A DNA stretch of 26,333 bases from RGIG8775 sp045660295 (GCA_045660295.1 JAZRDN010000044.1:1-26333); one strand, 5' to 3'. Positions 6,883 to 17,024 are shown, numbered from the stretch's first letter. Numbers and translations: made by a program. Notes: generated by a model not told the origin, from the sequence alone.

Positions 6883-9024
6883 ATGGAAATAAGAAGAATA
6901 TGGAACGTGGGAGATCCGTGCGGTGACGGCGAGGCTCTTGCCCGCATCAACGAGATATCGGCGGCTCTGGGCGTTTCTTCGGTTTGCGCCAAGCTCTTGT
7001 ATTCAAGAGGTTATCGCACGGTCGAAAGCGCAACCGATTTTATACAAAAAAACGGACTTAGTATTTACGACCCGTTCAGGCTTGCCGATATGAAGCCTGC
7101 GGCACAGAGAATAATAGAAGCGGTAAAAAACAGCGAGCATGTGGCTATATACGGCGATTATGACGTAGACGGTGTTTCGGCAACCGCGGTGTTGTTTTTG
7201 TACCTTGAGGAGCTTAATCCCGATATGGAGCTTGGATATTATATCCCCGACAGATTTGCTGAGGGATACGGAATGTCCTCGGCTACCATCGATATGCTGG
7301 CTGAAAAAGGCGTGTCTCTTATAGTTACCGTAGATACGGGTATCACCGCCATAGATGAGGTGGAGCGCGCAAAGGCTCTGGGGATAGACGTTGTGGTTAC
7401 AGACCATCACGAGTGCCGTGAGGTATTACCCGATGCTGTTGCGGTGGTAAATCCTCACCGTGCCGATTCGGAATATCCATTCAGAGAGCTTGCCGGAGTC
7501 GGCGTAGCCTTTAAGCTGGTAATGGCGATAGAGATGCTTTTGTCTGACGGTGATACAAACGGAGCCATAAGACGCGTGTACGAAAAATTTGCCGACCTTG
7601 TGACTCTCGGTACGATTGCCGACGTTATGCCCATGGTTGACGAGAACAGAAATATTATCCATTACGGTTTGATGAAGATAAAAAACAATCCGCGTCCCGG
7701 AATCCGAGCGCTTCTTGAAAAAGCGGGGACAGCGCCCGAAAAGTGTAACACCACCTCTATCAGCTTTGGCGTTGCTCCAAGAATAAACGCGGCGGGGAGA
7801 ATGAAGCATGCGTCGCATGCCCTTGAGCTTATGCTTATTTCGGAGGAGGACGACCTTGAGTCGGCAGATACGCTTGCAGAGGCTCTTTGCGAATATAACA
7901 AGGAGCGTCAGGACGAGGAGCAGAGAATACTTGAACAGGTGTATAAAAAGGTCGAGGAGACTCACGACTTTGATAATGACAAGGTCATCGTGGTGTCTGA
8001 CGACTCGTGGCATCTGGGTGTTATCGGAATAGTAGCGTCCAAAGTGACCGAGAGATACGGTATGCCCACGATCCTTATTACCTTCAATGACCGGGAAAAT
8101 AACGGAAGCAGCTTTGACGTTGGCAGAGGCTCGGGAAGAAGCGTTGGCGGAGTCGATCTTGTTTCGCTTCTTTCGGCGGCAAGCGAATATCTGGTTAAAT
8201 TCGGCGGTCATGAGCTGGCGGCAGGGCTTTCTATCACCCGCGCCGACGTCGATGACTTCAGACGCGCGGTGAATGAATATGTAAGAAGCATAGAAACCGA
8301 GGACATGTGGACGACGTCGGTAAACGCTGACTGTGAGCTTTGCGGTGCTGACGTGAATATGAAATGTGCCGAGGATATCGCGTTGCTTGAGCCGTTCGGA
8401 ACAGGTAACCCAACTCCGTTCTTCTTTATGCGTGACGTTGCCATAGTAAAAAGCTATCCAATAGGCGGCGGTAAGCATATAAAGTTTGTCTTTGAAAAGG
8501 ACGGAGTGGTGTTCAATGCCGTAATGTTCAGTGCAAGCTACGAGGTCTTTAACTATAACGTGGGCGAAAAGCTTGATATTATGTTTAACATGGATATAAA
8601 CGAGTATAACGGCTATCGCAGCGTACAGCTTATAGTCAGAGAAACAAGATACGCCGAAAGCGTAGTACATAAGATTGAACAAGAGAGAGCGCGCTATGGT
8701 GAGATAATGACAGGCGCGGACTTCTCCGAAAAAGAAAATATTATCCCAAGCCGTGACGAATTCGCCGCCGTTTATAAGGCGCTTAAATTCGGGGAATCGG
8801 GTGTGATATCCGAAAGCCGTCTCGCACTTCTTGTGGGAGAGGGAATAAACCGAATAAAGCTTTTGATTATCCTCGACGTGCTTGGCGAAATGGGACTTTG
8901 TGAAATAAAACGAAATACCGATGAGCTTATCGAATATCGAATAAATACGGTTGTCGCCAAAGTCAATCTTGACGAAGCCCCGATTATGATAAGGCTCAGA
9001 TCACAGCAGAAACAGGCTCTGTGA
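6883..9024 (+). CDS. recJ: single-stranded-DNA-specific 5'-3' exonuclease RecJ
   Basis: 713-residue DHH-family exonuclease that resects single-stranded DNA in recombination and base-excision/mismatch repair. Phosphoesterase motifs are intact: Y90-G-D-Y-D-V-D-G97, D151 in TVDTG, and D174-H175-H176. The RINAAGRMKHA motif and the DHHA1 region with GSGRSVGGVDL and GGHELAAG follow, then an OB-like domain and a C-terminal extension as in Firmicutes RecJ. It is 12 bp from rel. In many Firmicutes apt lies between recJ and rel; here it is absent. Confidence 0.95.
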   Translation: MEIRRIWNVGDPCGDGEALARINEISAALGVSSVCAKLLYSRGYRTVESATDFIQKNGLSIYDPFRLADMKPAAQRIIEAVKNSEHVAIYGDYDVDGVSATAVLFLYLEELNPDMELGYYIPDRFAEGYGMSSATIDMLAEKGVSLIVTVDTGITAIDEVERAKALGIDVVVTDHHECREVLPDAVAVVNPHRADSEYPFRELAGVGVAFKLVMAIEMLLSDGDTNGAIRRVYEKFADLVTLGTIADVMPMVDENRNIIHYGLMKIKNNPRPGIRALLEKAGTAPEKCNTTSISFGVAPRINAAGRMKHASHALELMLISEEDDLESADTLAEALCEYNKERQDEEQRILEQVYKKVEETHDFDNDKVIVVSDDSWHLGVIGIVASKVTERYGMPTILITFNDRENNGSSFDVGRGSGRSVGGVDLVSLLSAASEYLVKFGGHELAAGLSITRADVDDFRRAVNEYVRSIETEDMWTTSVNADCELCGADVNMKCAEDIALLEPFGTGNPTPFFFMRDVAIVKSYPIGGGKHIKFVFEKDGVVFNAVMFSASYEVFNYNVGEKLDIMFNMDINEYNGYRSVQLIVRETRYAESVVHKIEQERARYGEIMTGADFSEKENIIPSRDEFAAVYKALKFGESGVISESRLALLVGEGINRIKLLIILDVLGEMGLCEIKRNTDELIEYRINTVVAKVNLDEAPIMIRLRSQQKQAL

Positions 9025-9036
9025 AAGGAGAACAGT

Positions 9037-11256
9037 ATGATTCAGAATATAGGTGAGCTTAAAAAGCTACTCGAAATTCTTTCAAAGAACGAGGAACGTT
9101 ACGATATAGAAAAAATAGTAGGCTCATATGAATACGCGAAAAGCCTGCACGACGGTCAGTTCCGCGTGAGCGGAGAGCCGTATATCTCGCACCCTATCGC
9201 TGTTGCGGAGGTCGTTGCCGAGCTTGGTCTTGATACCGACTCTATCTGTGCCGCGCTTTTGCACGACACCGTTGAAGACTGCGGCACTATGACCGACCTT
9301 GATATAATCAAGAAGAAGTTTGGCACAGAGGTCGCGATGCTGGTTGACGGACTTACCAAAATAGTCATGATGAAGATAGAGGACAAAGAAGAAGCGCATA
9401 TCGAAAGTATAAGAAAAATGCTTCTTGCTATGTCCAAGGATATACGAGTTATCTTTATCAAGCTCTGTGACCGACTTCACAACATGAGAACACTCGGTGT
9501 AAAGCCCGATAATAAGCGCCGTATAACCGCGCTTGAGACAATGCAGGTCTACGCGCCGTTGGCGCACCGCCTCGGTGTCCAGAAGATCAAGCAGGAGCTT
9601 GAAAATTTAAGCCTTGAATATCTTGACCCATACGGCTTCAGCGAGGTCAAGAACGATATGGAAAAGAAATACGGTCAAAGCCTTAACTTTATCGAAAGTG
9701 TTCGCGCAATGGTCGTAAATAAGCTTGAGGAATGCGGTATAAAGCACACCCTTGAGGGCAGAATCAAGTCTGTTTACAGCATCTATAAAAAGATGTATAC
9801 CCAGAATAAGAGCTTTGACGAGATATACGACTTTTACGCGCTCCGCGTTATCGTTGATACCGAGCTTGACTGTTATACGGTTCTTGGACTTATCCACGAA
9901 ATGTTCAAGTCTATCCCAGGACGCTTCAAGGACTATATTTCCACACCAAAGCCCAATATGTACCGCTCGCTTCATACCACGGTTATCGGACGTGACGGTA
10001 TTCCCTTTGAGGTGCAGATAAGAACAAAGGAAATGCACCGCATCGCTGAATACGGTATTGCCGCGCATTGGAAATATAAGTCGGGCGCGCGCTCCAAGGA
10101 AGAAATGGATAAGAAGCTGGAGTGGGTGTCAAGGCTTGTTGAGGCAGAGACCGATACAAGAGACCCCGACGAATTTATCAGCGCTATCAAAACCGATATC
10201 TTCCATGACGATATTTTCGTTTTCACCCCCAAGGGCGACGTTATACAGCTGCCGTCGGGCTCAACCGTTATCGACTTTGCTTACGCTATCCATACCGCGG
10301 TAGGTAATAAGATGACAGGCGCTAAAATAAACGGAATGATAGTTCCTATCGACAAAGTGCCTCAAAACGGAGAGATAATCGAGATAATTACCTCGCAAAG
10401 CTCCAAGGGCCCCAGCCGAGATTGGCTTAAGATAGTCAAGACCGGAGAGGCGCGAAATAAGATACGCCAGTGGTTCAAAAAGGAAAAGCGCGACGATAAT
10501 ATCGCAATGGGTAAGGCGATGGTCGAGTCGGAGTTCAAAAAATACTCGCGTACCTCTACCGAGGCTCAGCGAACCGAGATAGTTATTAACGTGGCGGCTA
10601 AATTCGGATTTAATAATTCCGATGACCTTTATAACGCTATGGGCTACGGCGGCGTTGCCGTTTCAAAGGTCTTTTACAGACTCAAGGGCGAGTTTGATAA
10701 GATAGTAAAGCCCTTGGATGAGCCGCTTGAGGAAAAAACACCCGAGCAGACTATACAAATAGTTGAGAAGCCTAAAAACCTTAAGTCCAACAGCGGTATC
10801 GTGGTTGACGGCGAGAAAGGATGTATGGTCAAGTTCGCTAAGTGCTGTAATCCCTTGCCGGGTGATAATATCATCGGCTTTATTACAAAGGGCTACGGTA
10901 TTTCTATCCATAAGGGCGATTGCCCCAACGTGGCGAACGCGCGTAAAAACGGAACCGACGCTACCAGATGGGTCGAGGCTCATTGGGAAAACGGCGGTGC
11001 GGGTAAGAGCAGTGACGAATACGAGGCTATGCTTCAGGTCAATGCCTTTGACCGCATAGGTATGCTTGCCGACATATCTGTGGCTCTTGCCGATATGCGT
11101 GTTTCGATACTTCAGGTCAATACCGTCAAGCGTCCGGACGACCAGACTGTTATAAATCTTAAAATAAGCTGTAAAAACATAGAACATTTTTCCTCTATCA
11201 TGTCAAGAATAGGCTCGCTTAGGGATGTTATAAGCGTGACCAGAGGATATATGTAA
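9037..11256 (+). CDS. rel: bifunctional (p)ppGpp synthetase/hydrolase Rel
   Basis: Long Rel/SpoT protein of 739 residues, the usual full length. It makes and degrades the stringent-response alarmone (p)ppGpp. Domains in order: an HD hydrolase with H52, H76-D77 and E80-D81 and the KLCDRLHNMRTL helix; a synthetase with G295-RFKDYISTPKPNMYRSLH and VQIRTKEMHRIAEYGIAAHWKYK; a TGS domain starting near 389 (FVFTPKGDVIQLPSG, YAIHTAVGNKMTGAKING); a zinc-finger-like CC domain (KCCNPLPGD, HKGDCPN); and a C-terminal ACT domain from about 660. Both active sites look intact, so it should be bifunctional. The ribosome site AAAGGAG lies just before ATG 9037. Confidence 0.97.
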   Translation: MIQNIGELKKLLEILSKNEERYDIEKIVGSYEYAKSLHDGQFRVSGEPYISHPIAVAEVVAELGLDTDSICAALLHDTVEDCGTMTDLDIIKKKFGTEVAMLVDGLTKIVMMKIEDKEEAHIESIRKMLLAMSKDIRVIFIKLCDRLHNMRTLGVKPDNKRRITALETMQVYAPLAHRLGVQKIKQELENLSLEYLDPYGFSEVKNDMEKKYGQSLNFIESVRAMVVNKLEECGIKHTLEGRIKSVYSIYKKMYTQNKSFDEIYDFYALRVIVDTELDCYTVLGLIHEMFKSIPGRFKDYISTPKPNMYRSLHTTVIGRDGIPFEVQIRTKEMHRIAEYGIAAHWKYKSGARSKEEMDKKLEWVSRLVEAETDTRDPDEFISAIKTDIFHDDIFVFTPKGDVIQLPSGSTVIDFAYAIHTAVGNKMTGAKINGMIVPIDKVPQNGEIIEIITSQSSKGPSRDWLKIVKTGEARNKIRQWFKKEKRDDNIAMGKAMVESEFKKYSRTSTEAQRTEIVINVAAKFGFNNSDDLYNAMGYGGVAVSKVFYRLKGEFDKIVKPLDEPLEEKTPEQTIQIVEKPKNLKSNSGIVVDGEKGCMVKFAKCCNPLPGDNIIGFITKGYGISIHKGDCPNVANARKNGTDATRWVEAHWENGGAGKSSDEYEAMLQVNAFDRIGMLADISVALADMRVSILQVNTVKRPDDQTVINLKISCKNIEHFSSIMSRIGSLRDVISVTRGYM

Positions 11257-11270
11257 AAGAAAGGATATTT

Positions 11271-11723
11271 ATGATAGCCGTACTTCAAAGAGTAAGTAAA
11301 GCCTCTGTCAGCGTGGACGGAGCGGTGGTAGGAAAATGCGGTAAGGGACTTGCCATTCTTCTTGGCGTTGCCGAGGGGGATAGCGATAACGACGCAAAGG
11401 TGCTTGCCGAGAAAATCTCCAAGCTCAGAATATTCACCGACGAAAACGATAAAATGAATCTGTCTGTCATGGACGTGGACGGCGAAGCTTTGGTAATTTC
11501 CAATTTTACGCTCCTTGCAAACTACGCCCACGGCAACCGCCCCGATTATATGTCGGCGGCAAAGCCACAGGAGGCTGACAGACTTTACGAATATTTCTGC
11601 GACCTTCTTTCTCAAAAGCTCAAATCGGTGCAAAAGGGAGTTTTTGGTGCGGATATGGCTGTTGAAATTTCAAACGACGGACCTGTGACAATAGTTATGG
11701 ACAGTAAAATTCTTATAAAGTAA
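11271..11723 (+). CDS. dtd: D-aminoacyl-tRNA deacylase
   Basis: 150-residue proofreading enzyme that hydrolyses D-amino acids (and glycine from tRNA-Ala) mischarged on tRNA; cytosolic homodimer. The N terminus MIAVLQRVSKASVSVDG is canonical. The Gly-cisPro motif is present in NDGPVTIVMDS near the C terminus, and the central active-site motif is SNFTLLANYAHGNRPDY, where most Dtd have SQFTL (Gln to Asn). Starts 14 bp after rel, the standard Firmicutes neighbour, and ends 12 bp before hemZ. Confidence 0.95.
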   Translation: MIAVLQRVSKASVSVDGAVVGKCGKGLAILLGVAEGDSDNDAKVLAEKISKLRIFTDENDKMNLSVMDVDGEALVISNFTLLANYAHGNRPDYMSAAKPQEADRLYEYFCDLLSQKLKSVQKGVFGADMAVEISNDGPVTIVMDSKILIK

Positions 11724-11735
11724 AGGTTTTTGAAA

Positions 11736-13226
11736 ATGAAATTATACGTTGAAGGCAATATAAACAGATATTACGTCCAGACCCTGTGCATGATATTTTT
11801 TCCGGGAGAGAAATTTCCCGAGGATGAGGAAGTGACCGAAAAGACACCGGTGCTTAAGCTCACCCTTACTTGCGATGAGGAACGTGCCGTGGCGTGTGCC
11901 GAGGCTTCCTTGGGGGAAAAAAGCGCGTGTGCCGAGAGGGATTATCTTTTTGCGGACCGTCCCAGCGAGGAGCGTACCCGTAAGCTGGCAGTCGGCGCGG
12001 CAGTCATTGCGGCGCTTGGAGAGCTTGTGAGATATAAGCCCTCGTGGGGTATGCTTGTTGGCGTAAGACCCTCTAAGGTGGCAATGGAAATGCTCAATTC
12101 GGGCATGAGTAAAAGCCGTGTAAAAAGAACTTTGGTCAGCGATTTCCTTGTCACCCCCAAAAAAGCGGGTCTGGCGGTGGACGTGGCGAGAAAAGAGAAG
12201 GAAATAATCGGCACGCCGTCCAAAAAGGACTGCAGTGTCTATATTTCCATACCATTCTGTCCTACAAGATGCTCTTATTGCTCTTTCGTTTCGTATACCT
12301 CAAAGCGTCTGCTGTCGCTTATTCCCGAATATCTGGAAAGACTTTGCTCAGACGTGAAAAATATTTTCAATACCGTCAATACACTCGGACTTAACGTAAA
12401 GACTGTCTACATAGGCGGCGGAACGCCCACTATACTCAGCGAGGAACAGCTTGAAAGACTGCTTTCCACAGTAAGCGAGTGCTACGACGTAAGTAAGCTT
12501 GAGGAATATACCTTTGAGGGCGGACGTCCCGATACCATAACCGCCGGAAAACTGCGTATCGCCAAAAAGCACGGAGTGACACGCGTGAGCGTCAATACAC
12601 AGTCGCTTTCGGACGATGTGCTTAAGAGCATAGGACGAGACCACTCCGCCGACGATTTTTTCAGAGCTTATAATATTGCCGTCGAGTCGGGAATACAATA
12701 TATCAACACCGACCTTATCACGGGACTTCCCAACGACAGATTTTCGAGCTTTTCTGCTACAATGGATAAGATAATAGAGCTTCGTCCACATAATATCACC
12801 GTGCATACCTTCTGTGTGAAGAAATCCGCGGAGATACTCAAGCAGGACAGTCATATCTATTCCATAACGGGCGGCGACGTGGGAAAGTGCGTGGACTATT
12901 CACAGCTTAAAGCCTCTCAGGCCGGATACACAGCTTATTACATGTACCGCCAGAAAAACACCGTCGGTAACTTTGAAAACGTGGGCTTCGCTCTTGACGG
13001 TGCCGAGGGACTTTACAACGTCTATATGATGGAAGAAGTCCACACTATTCTCGGTGCGGGCGCGGGCGCGGTTACAAAGCTCGTGGATTATAATTCCGAT
13101 AATAACGGAAAGATAGACATAGGACGTGTTTTCAACGTAAAATACCCCTATGAGTATCTCGGAGAAAATCAAAGCGAGAAGATAAATAAGGCTATCGTTG
13201 ATTTCTATAACGAAAAGATGATTTAA
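11736..13226 (+). CDS. hemZ: HemZ-type coproporphyrinogen dehydrogenase, radical SAM
   Basis: 496-residue radical SAM enzyme of the HemN/HemZ group. The cluster motif is C175-PTR-C179-SY-C182, followed by IGGGTPT and EFTFEGGRPDT-like segments (here YTFEGGRPDT) and a conserved VSVNTQSL, as in HemZ. About 150 residues precede the radical SAM core, which distinguishes HemZ from HemN. HemZ is annotated as oxygen-independent coproporphyrinogen III oxidation, but relatives are heme chaperones (HemW) and the role in non-heme anaerobes is unclear; no heme genes are in view. ATG 11736 is preferred over TTG 11730. Sits in the recJ-rel-dtd-hemZ block. Confidence 0.9.
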   Translation: MKLYVEGNINRYYVQTLCMIFFPGEKFPEDEEVTEKTPVLKLTLTCDEERAVACAEASLGEKSACAERDYLFADRPSEERTRKLAVGAAVIAALGELVRYKPSWGMLVGVRPSKVAMEMLNSGMSKSRVKRTLVSDFLVTPKKAGLAVDVARKEKEIIGTPSKKDCSVYISIPFCPTRCSYCSFVSYTSKRLLSLIPEYLERLCSDVKNIFNTVNTLGLNVKTVYIGGGTPTILSEEQLERLLSTVSECYDVSKLEEYTFEGGRPDTITAGKLRIAKKHGVTRVSVNTQSLSDDVLKSIGRDHSADDFFRAYNIAVESGIQYINTDLITGLPNDRFSSFSATMDKIIELRPHNITVHTFCVKKSAEILKQDSHIYSITGGDVGKCVDYSQLKASQAGYTAYYMYRQKNTVGNFENVGFALDGAEGLYNVYMMEEVHTILGAGAGAVTKLVDYNSDNNGKIDIGRVFNVKYPYEYLGENQSEKINKAIVDFYNEKMI

Positions 13227-13235
13227 GAGGGAAGT

Positions 13236-14528
13236 ATGACAACACTTATAAGAAACGTAAAACTGCTTGAAGAATACGGCTTTGGGACAAAAAGCGTTGC
13301 CGTGATCGTCGAGGACGGAAAATATAAATATATCGGTGAAGCCGAGCCTCGTATAAGGGTAGATGAAATAATTGATGGTGGGGGCAATCTGCTTATTCCT
13401 GCGTTTTATAATACCCATTGCCATGCGGCGATGACCCTGTTCCGCGGATACGGAGAGGATCTTCCGCTTGATAGATGGCTTAACGAAAAGATCTTTCCCG
13501 CCGAGGACAGACTTACCCCCAAGTCGGTAAACGTGGCAACAAAGCTGGCTATCGCTGAAATGCTTGCCAACGGCGTGGCTTCATTCTCGGATATGTATAT
13601 GTTCATGGACGAGGTGGCAAAAGCCGTTCTCGAAACAGAAATAAAAGCAAATCTTTCGCGCTCTATCGTCTCCTTTGGCGAGGCCGAGCACATAGAAAAG
13701 GATAACAGATTTCTTGAGTCGGTTCAGCTTGTAAAAGACTTTCACGGCGCGGGCGACGGCAAGCTGTTAATCGACATGAGCCTTCACGCAGAGTATACCA
13801 ATACCGAGCAAATGGCGCGCTTTATCGCCGAGTATACAAAGGAAAACGGTCTTGGTATGCAGGTTCATATTTCCGAGACCGAAAAGGAGCATAAAGAGGC
13901 TATCGAGCGCCGAGGCGGAAGAACACCTGTTGAGTTCTTTAACGACTGCGGACTCTTTGAGTCAAGAACCACAGCCGCTCATTGCGTGTACGTCAGCGAT
14001 AATGATATGTATATAATGAAGAAAAAGGGCGTGAGCGTGGCGCATAATCCCGTAAGTAACCTTAAGCTGGGAAGCGGCGTGATGCAACTGCGCAAGCTTC
14101 TTGATAACGGAATAAACGTAACCTTGGGAACAGACGGCGTTGCGTCAAACAATAATCTTGACGTGCTTAAGGAGCTTCAGTACGCCGTGCTTCTCGCTAA
14201 GGGAACAAGCAGACAGCCCGACAGCGTCGTAGCAAAGGAAATGTTTGCGCTTGCTACGAGAAACGGTGCCATAGCACAGGGCAGAAATGACTGCGGTGAG
14301 ATAAAGGTAGGATATAAAGCCGACGCGGTGCTTCTCGACCTTAACGCGGTAAATAATATCCCATCATACGGATATTATACTACCGTGGCTTATAGCGCTA
14401 AGTCCTCTAACGTGCTTATGACAATGGTGGATGGCAAGGTGCTTTATAAAAACGGAGAATACAAAACAATAGATATAGAAAAGCTGAAATTTGAGGCAAA
14501 GGACGTAATAAACCACTATTTTGATTGA
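13236..14528 (+). CDS. amidohydrolase, MTA/SAH deaminase (MtaD) type
   Basis: 430-residue metal-dependent hydrolase of the TRZ/ATZ group, most like 5-methylthioadenosine/S-adenosylhomocysteine deaminases. Metal ligands are visible: H61 and H63 in NTHCHAAMTLFRGYGEDLPL, H211 in QVHISETEKEH, and D300 in LGTDGVASNN; H184 in SLHAEYT and the TAAHCVYV segment fit the family. A small beta domain at both ends (LIRNVKLLEEYG; ADAVLLDLNAV) completes the fold. Substrate specificity is not certain; guanine or other aminohydrolases share these motifs. SD GAGGGAAGT lies before ATG 13236. The 3' end approaches the flippase gene, with only 13 bp before its ATG. Confidence 0.88.
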   Translation: MTTLIRNVKLLEEYGFGTKSVAVIVEDGKYKYIGEAEPRIRVDEIIDGGGNLLIPAFYNTHCHAAMTLFRGYGEDLPLDRWLNEKIFPAEDRLTPKSVNVATKLAIAEMLANGVASFSDMYMFMDEVAKAVLETEIKANLSRSIVSFGEAEHIEKDNRFLESVQLVKDFHGAGDGKLLIDMSLHAEYTNTEQMARFIAEYTKENGLGMQVHISETEKEHKEAIERRGGRTPVEFFNDCGLFESRTTAAHCVYVSDNDMYIMKKKGVSVAHNPVSNLKLGSGVMQLRKLLDNGINVTLGTDGVASNNNLDVLKELQYAVLLAKGTSRQPDSVVAKEMFALATRNGAIAQGRNDCGEIKVGYKADAVLLDLNAVNNIPSYGYYTTVAYSAKSSNVLMTMVDGKVLYKNGEYKTIDIEKLKFEAKDVINHYFD

Positions 14529-14541
14529 TCTCGGAGGGTTT

Positions 14542-16155
14542 ATGAGTACCTACTCAAAGCAACAGTTTCTGGGCGGCGCTATGGCGCTGACCCTTTCCAC
14601 AGTACTTGTGAAAATAATAGGTCTTGTTTATAAGATTCCGCTGATGCGCATACTCGGCGCGGAGGGAATGGGATATTTCAACTCGGCTTACGAAATGTAT
14701 ACCTTGTTTTTCGTGATATCTACCGCGGGTGTTCCCGTGGCTATCTCAATAATGATATCCGAAAGCATCGCGTCGGGAAGACTTAAAAACGCGGAAAAGA
14801 CCTATCGCTCGTCCTTGTGGCTGCTGATCTGTGTGGGGACAGTAGGCTCGCTTATTATGATATTTGGCTCTAACGCCCTTGCACTCTCCATAAAAAGCCC
14901 CGATGCGGCGCTTTCCCTTAACTTTGTCGCGCCAACAGTGCTATTTATAAGTATATCGGGCGCGGTGAGAGGATATTTTCAAGGATGCCGAAATATGGTG
15001 CCCACTGCGGTCTCGCAGGTGGTCGAGTCGCTTGGAAAGCTCTTTCTCGGGCTGGCGTTTGCCACGGTCGCGGCTTCGCGCGGGCTTCCTACTCAAAAGG
15101 TGGCGGCGTTTGCTATACTCGGACTTACCGTTGGCACTGCCGTGTCCACTCTTTATCTTTGCGTGGCAAAATCGCGAGCCAAGCTTACCCTTGAGCATGC
15201 GGTGCTTGAAAACAGCTGTGAAAGTGTGAAAACAACCCTCGGCAGACTCGTAAGACTTGCCGTTCCTGTTACTGTGAGCTCTGTGCTTGTCAGCCTTACG
15301 CGTATCGTTGATATGTCTATGCTGATGAACCGATTGCCCGAAAGCTCAGAAAAGCTGGCTGTGTACGGAAGTTATAGCACAATGGCCCTACCTATATATA
15401 ATCTGCCGTCATCGCTGGTGGCAGGTATAGCGCTGGCGCTTGTGCCTTCAATCACAAACGCCGTCAAATCAGGGCAACGTGAGCGAGAAAAGCAGCTTGT
15501 GGCTTCGGGCTTTAAGCTCTGCTCGCTTATCGCGCTTCCCGCGGCGTTGGGGATAGGCGTTTATTCGGAGCAGATACTCGGATTGCTTTTTTCGGGTGAG
15601 AATGAGGCAATAGCGGTATCATCGCCTCTGCTTGCGGTGCTTGGCGCTTCGGTTTTCGCCTCGTGTCTTGTACAGGTCGGCAACTCGGTGCTTCAGGCAA
15701 ATCAGAGAATACTCCACCCAATTATTGCCATGCTTGTTGGTATGCTTGTGAAGTCTGTGTCGGCTTATGCTTTGATAGGAATACCCGAGATAGGCGCTAT
15801 GGGCGCGCCTGTAAGCACGTTGCTTTGCAATATTGTTGCCGTGGTGATAGAGCTATGGTTTATACAAAAATATACGGGCTTTGATTTGAGCCTTGCCAAA
15901 ATACTCGGAAAGCCCACGCTCTTTTCGGTGGCTTCCGTGGCGGCTTCGTTAGGGGTGTATATTTTGGGTGCACGTTTCGGAGCGCCTGAAAAGGTGGCGT
16001 TTTTACTTGCCGTAGCCGTGTGCGCCGCCATCTATGCGCTTGCGGTGATGCTTGGGGGAGCACTTGACAGAGAGGAGCTTGAAATGCTTCCGTTTGGTAA
16101 TAAACTGTCAGTAGCTTGTGAAAAACTCAACATAGGCGCTTGCCGCGAAAAATAA
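14542..16155 (+). CDS. YabM/SpoVB-family polysaccharide flippase (MOP superfamily)
   Basis: 537-residue integral membrane protein with 12-14 predicted helices, of the MOP superfamily that includes MurJ, SpoVB and YabM, which flip lipid-linked sugars across the membrane. The opening is typical: a short polar lead, then FLGGAMALTLSTVLVKIIGLVYKIP, LGAEGMGYFNSAYEMY and a first helix bundle. A GYFQG motif (GAVRGYFQGCRNMVPTAVSQ) and the second half (QANQRILHPIIAM) follow. Being directly upstream of mazG, rqcP, yabP and yabQ matches B. subtilis yabM. ATG 14542 has GGAGGG (14533-14538) upstream. The flipped substrate (peptidoglycan or spore-related lipid) is inferred. Confidence 0.88.
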   Translation: MSTYSKQQFLGGAMALTLSTVLVKIIGLVYKIPLMRILGAEGMGYFNSAYEMYTLFFVISTAGVPVAISIMISESIASGRLKNAEKTYRSSLWLLICVGTVGSLIMIFGSNALALSIKSPDAALSLNFVAPTVLFISISGAVRGYFQGCRNMVPTAVSQVVESLGKLFLGLAFATVAASRGLPTQKVAAFAILGLTVGTAVSTLYLCVAKSRAKLTLEHAVLENSCESVKTTLGRLVRLAVPVTVSSVLVSLTRIVDMSMLMNRLPESSEKLAVYGSYSTMALPIYNLPSSLVAGIALALVPSITNAVKSGQREREKQLVASGFKLCSLIALPAALGIGVYSEQILGLLFSGENEAIAVSSPLLAVLGASVFASCLVQVGNSVLQANQRILHPIIAMLVGMLVKSVSAYALIGIPEIGAMGAPVSTLLCNIVAVVIELWFIQKYTGFDLSLAKILGKPTLFSVASVAASLGVYILGARFGAPEKVAFLLAVAVCAAIYALAVMLGGALDREELEMLPFGNKLSVACEKLNIGACREK

Positions 16156-16175
16156 AAACTAAGGATGTGAATTCA

Positions 16176-16994
16176 ATGAATAGGGAAGAAAAAATAAAGC
16201 TTCTTTTGGAAAAGGAAAGATATTACTTCGACGACCTCGTTACCGTGGTGGAGCTTTTGCGCGGTGAGGGCGGATGCCCTTGGGATATGGAGCAGACTCA
16301 TAAAAGCATAAGAAACGATTTTATCGAGGAGACCTATGAGGTCATCGAGGCAATTGATACCGAAAATCCCGCGCTTTTGCGTGAGGAATTGGGTGACGTT
16401 ATGCTTCAGGTGGTGTTCCACGCGCAAATATCCAATGAGGAAAAAGATTTCGATGTTGACGACGTTACCAACGATATCTGCGTAAAACTTATCCACCGCC
16501 ACCCACACGTTTTCGGAGACGTAAACGCCGAGACTTCTGCCGAGGTCTTGAAAAACTGGGAGGCTATAAAGAGCGAGGAAAAGAGCCGAGTTACCGTTAC
16601 CGATAAGCTGAAGGCAATTCCGCCCATGCTTCCCGCACTCATGCGTGCCACAAAGGTTGGAAAAAAAGCGAAGTGCTTCGACTTCCCCGATGCCGAGGAT
16701 GTGATGGATAAAATATCCGAGGAGCTTGTGGAGGTGTCGGAGGCAATGGAGGAGGGAAATGCCGAGCATATTTCCGAGGAGATAGGCGACCTTCTTCTTT
16801 CGATAACCAGCCTCTGCCGTAAGCTGGGAGTAAGTGCCGAGGAGGCTCTTAACGGCGCTACCGAAAAGTTTATTTCACGTTTTGAGCAGATAGAAAACGA
16901 GGTTTTGGCACAAAACAAGGACATAAATGACTGCTCGGTGGAGGAGCTTGATGCGATTTGGAGTAAAAACAAGAAAAAAACTCAAAAAAACTAA
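16176..16994 (+). CDS. mazG: nucleoside triphosphate pyrophosphohydrolase MazG
   Basis: 272-residue MazG with two tandem all-alpha NTP-pyrophosphatase domains. The first carries RGEGGCPWDMEQTHKS, then the metal-binding EETYE (51-55) and EELGD (70-74). The second carries EELVEVSEAM and SEEIGDLLLS. It degrades NTPs/dNTPs to monophosphates, cleaning the pool or lowering (p)ppGpp during starvation. B. subtilis YabN at the same cluster position carries an extra N-terminal methylase-like domain; this protein lacks it and resembles stand-alone E. coli MazG. ATG 16176 with AAGGA upstream is preferred over TTG 16140, which would overlap the previous gene. The last gene of the long block; HU has its own promoter after it. 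Confidence 0.93.
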   Translation: MNREEKIKLLLEKERYYFDDLVTVVELLRGEGGCPWDMEQTHKSIRNDFIEETYEVIEAIDTENPALLREELGDVMLQVVFHAQISNEEKDFDVDDVTNDICVKLIHRHPHVFGDVNAETSAEVLKNWEAIKSEEKSRVTVTDKLKAIPPMLPALMRATKVGKKAKCFDFPDAEDVMDKISEELVEVSEAMEEGNAEHISEEIGDLLLSITSLCRKLGVSAEEALNGATEKFISRFEQIENEVLAQNKDINDCSVEELDAIWSKNKKKTQKN

Positions 16995-17024
16995 TAAAAA
17001 TACACAAAAAAAGTAAAAAATCTC

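Noticed and set aside
7426..8682. 418-codon minus-strand ORF inside recJ
   Set aside because: Antisense to an intact recJ with all motifs; low-complexity product matching no family; a frame shadow of the GC pattern.
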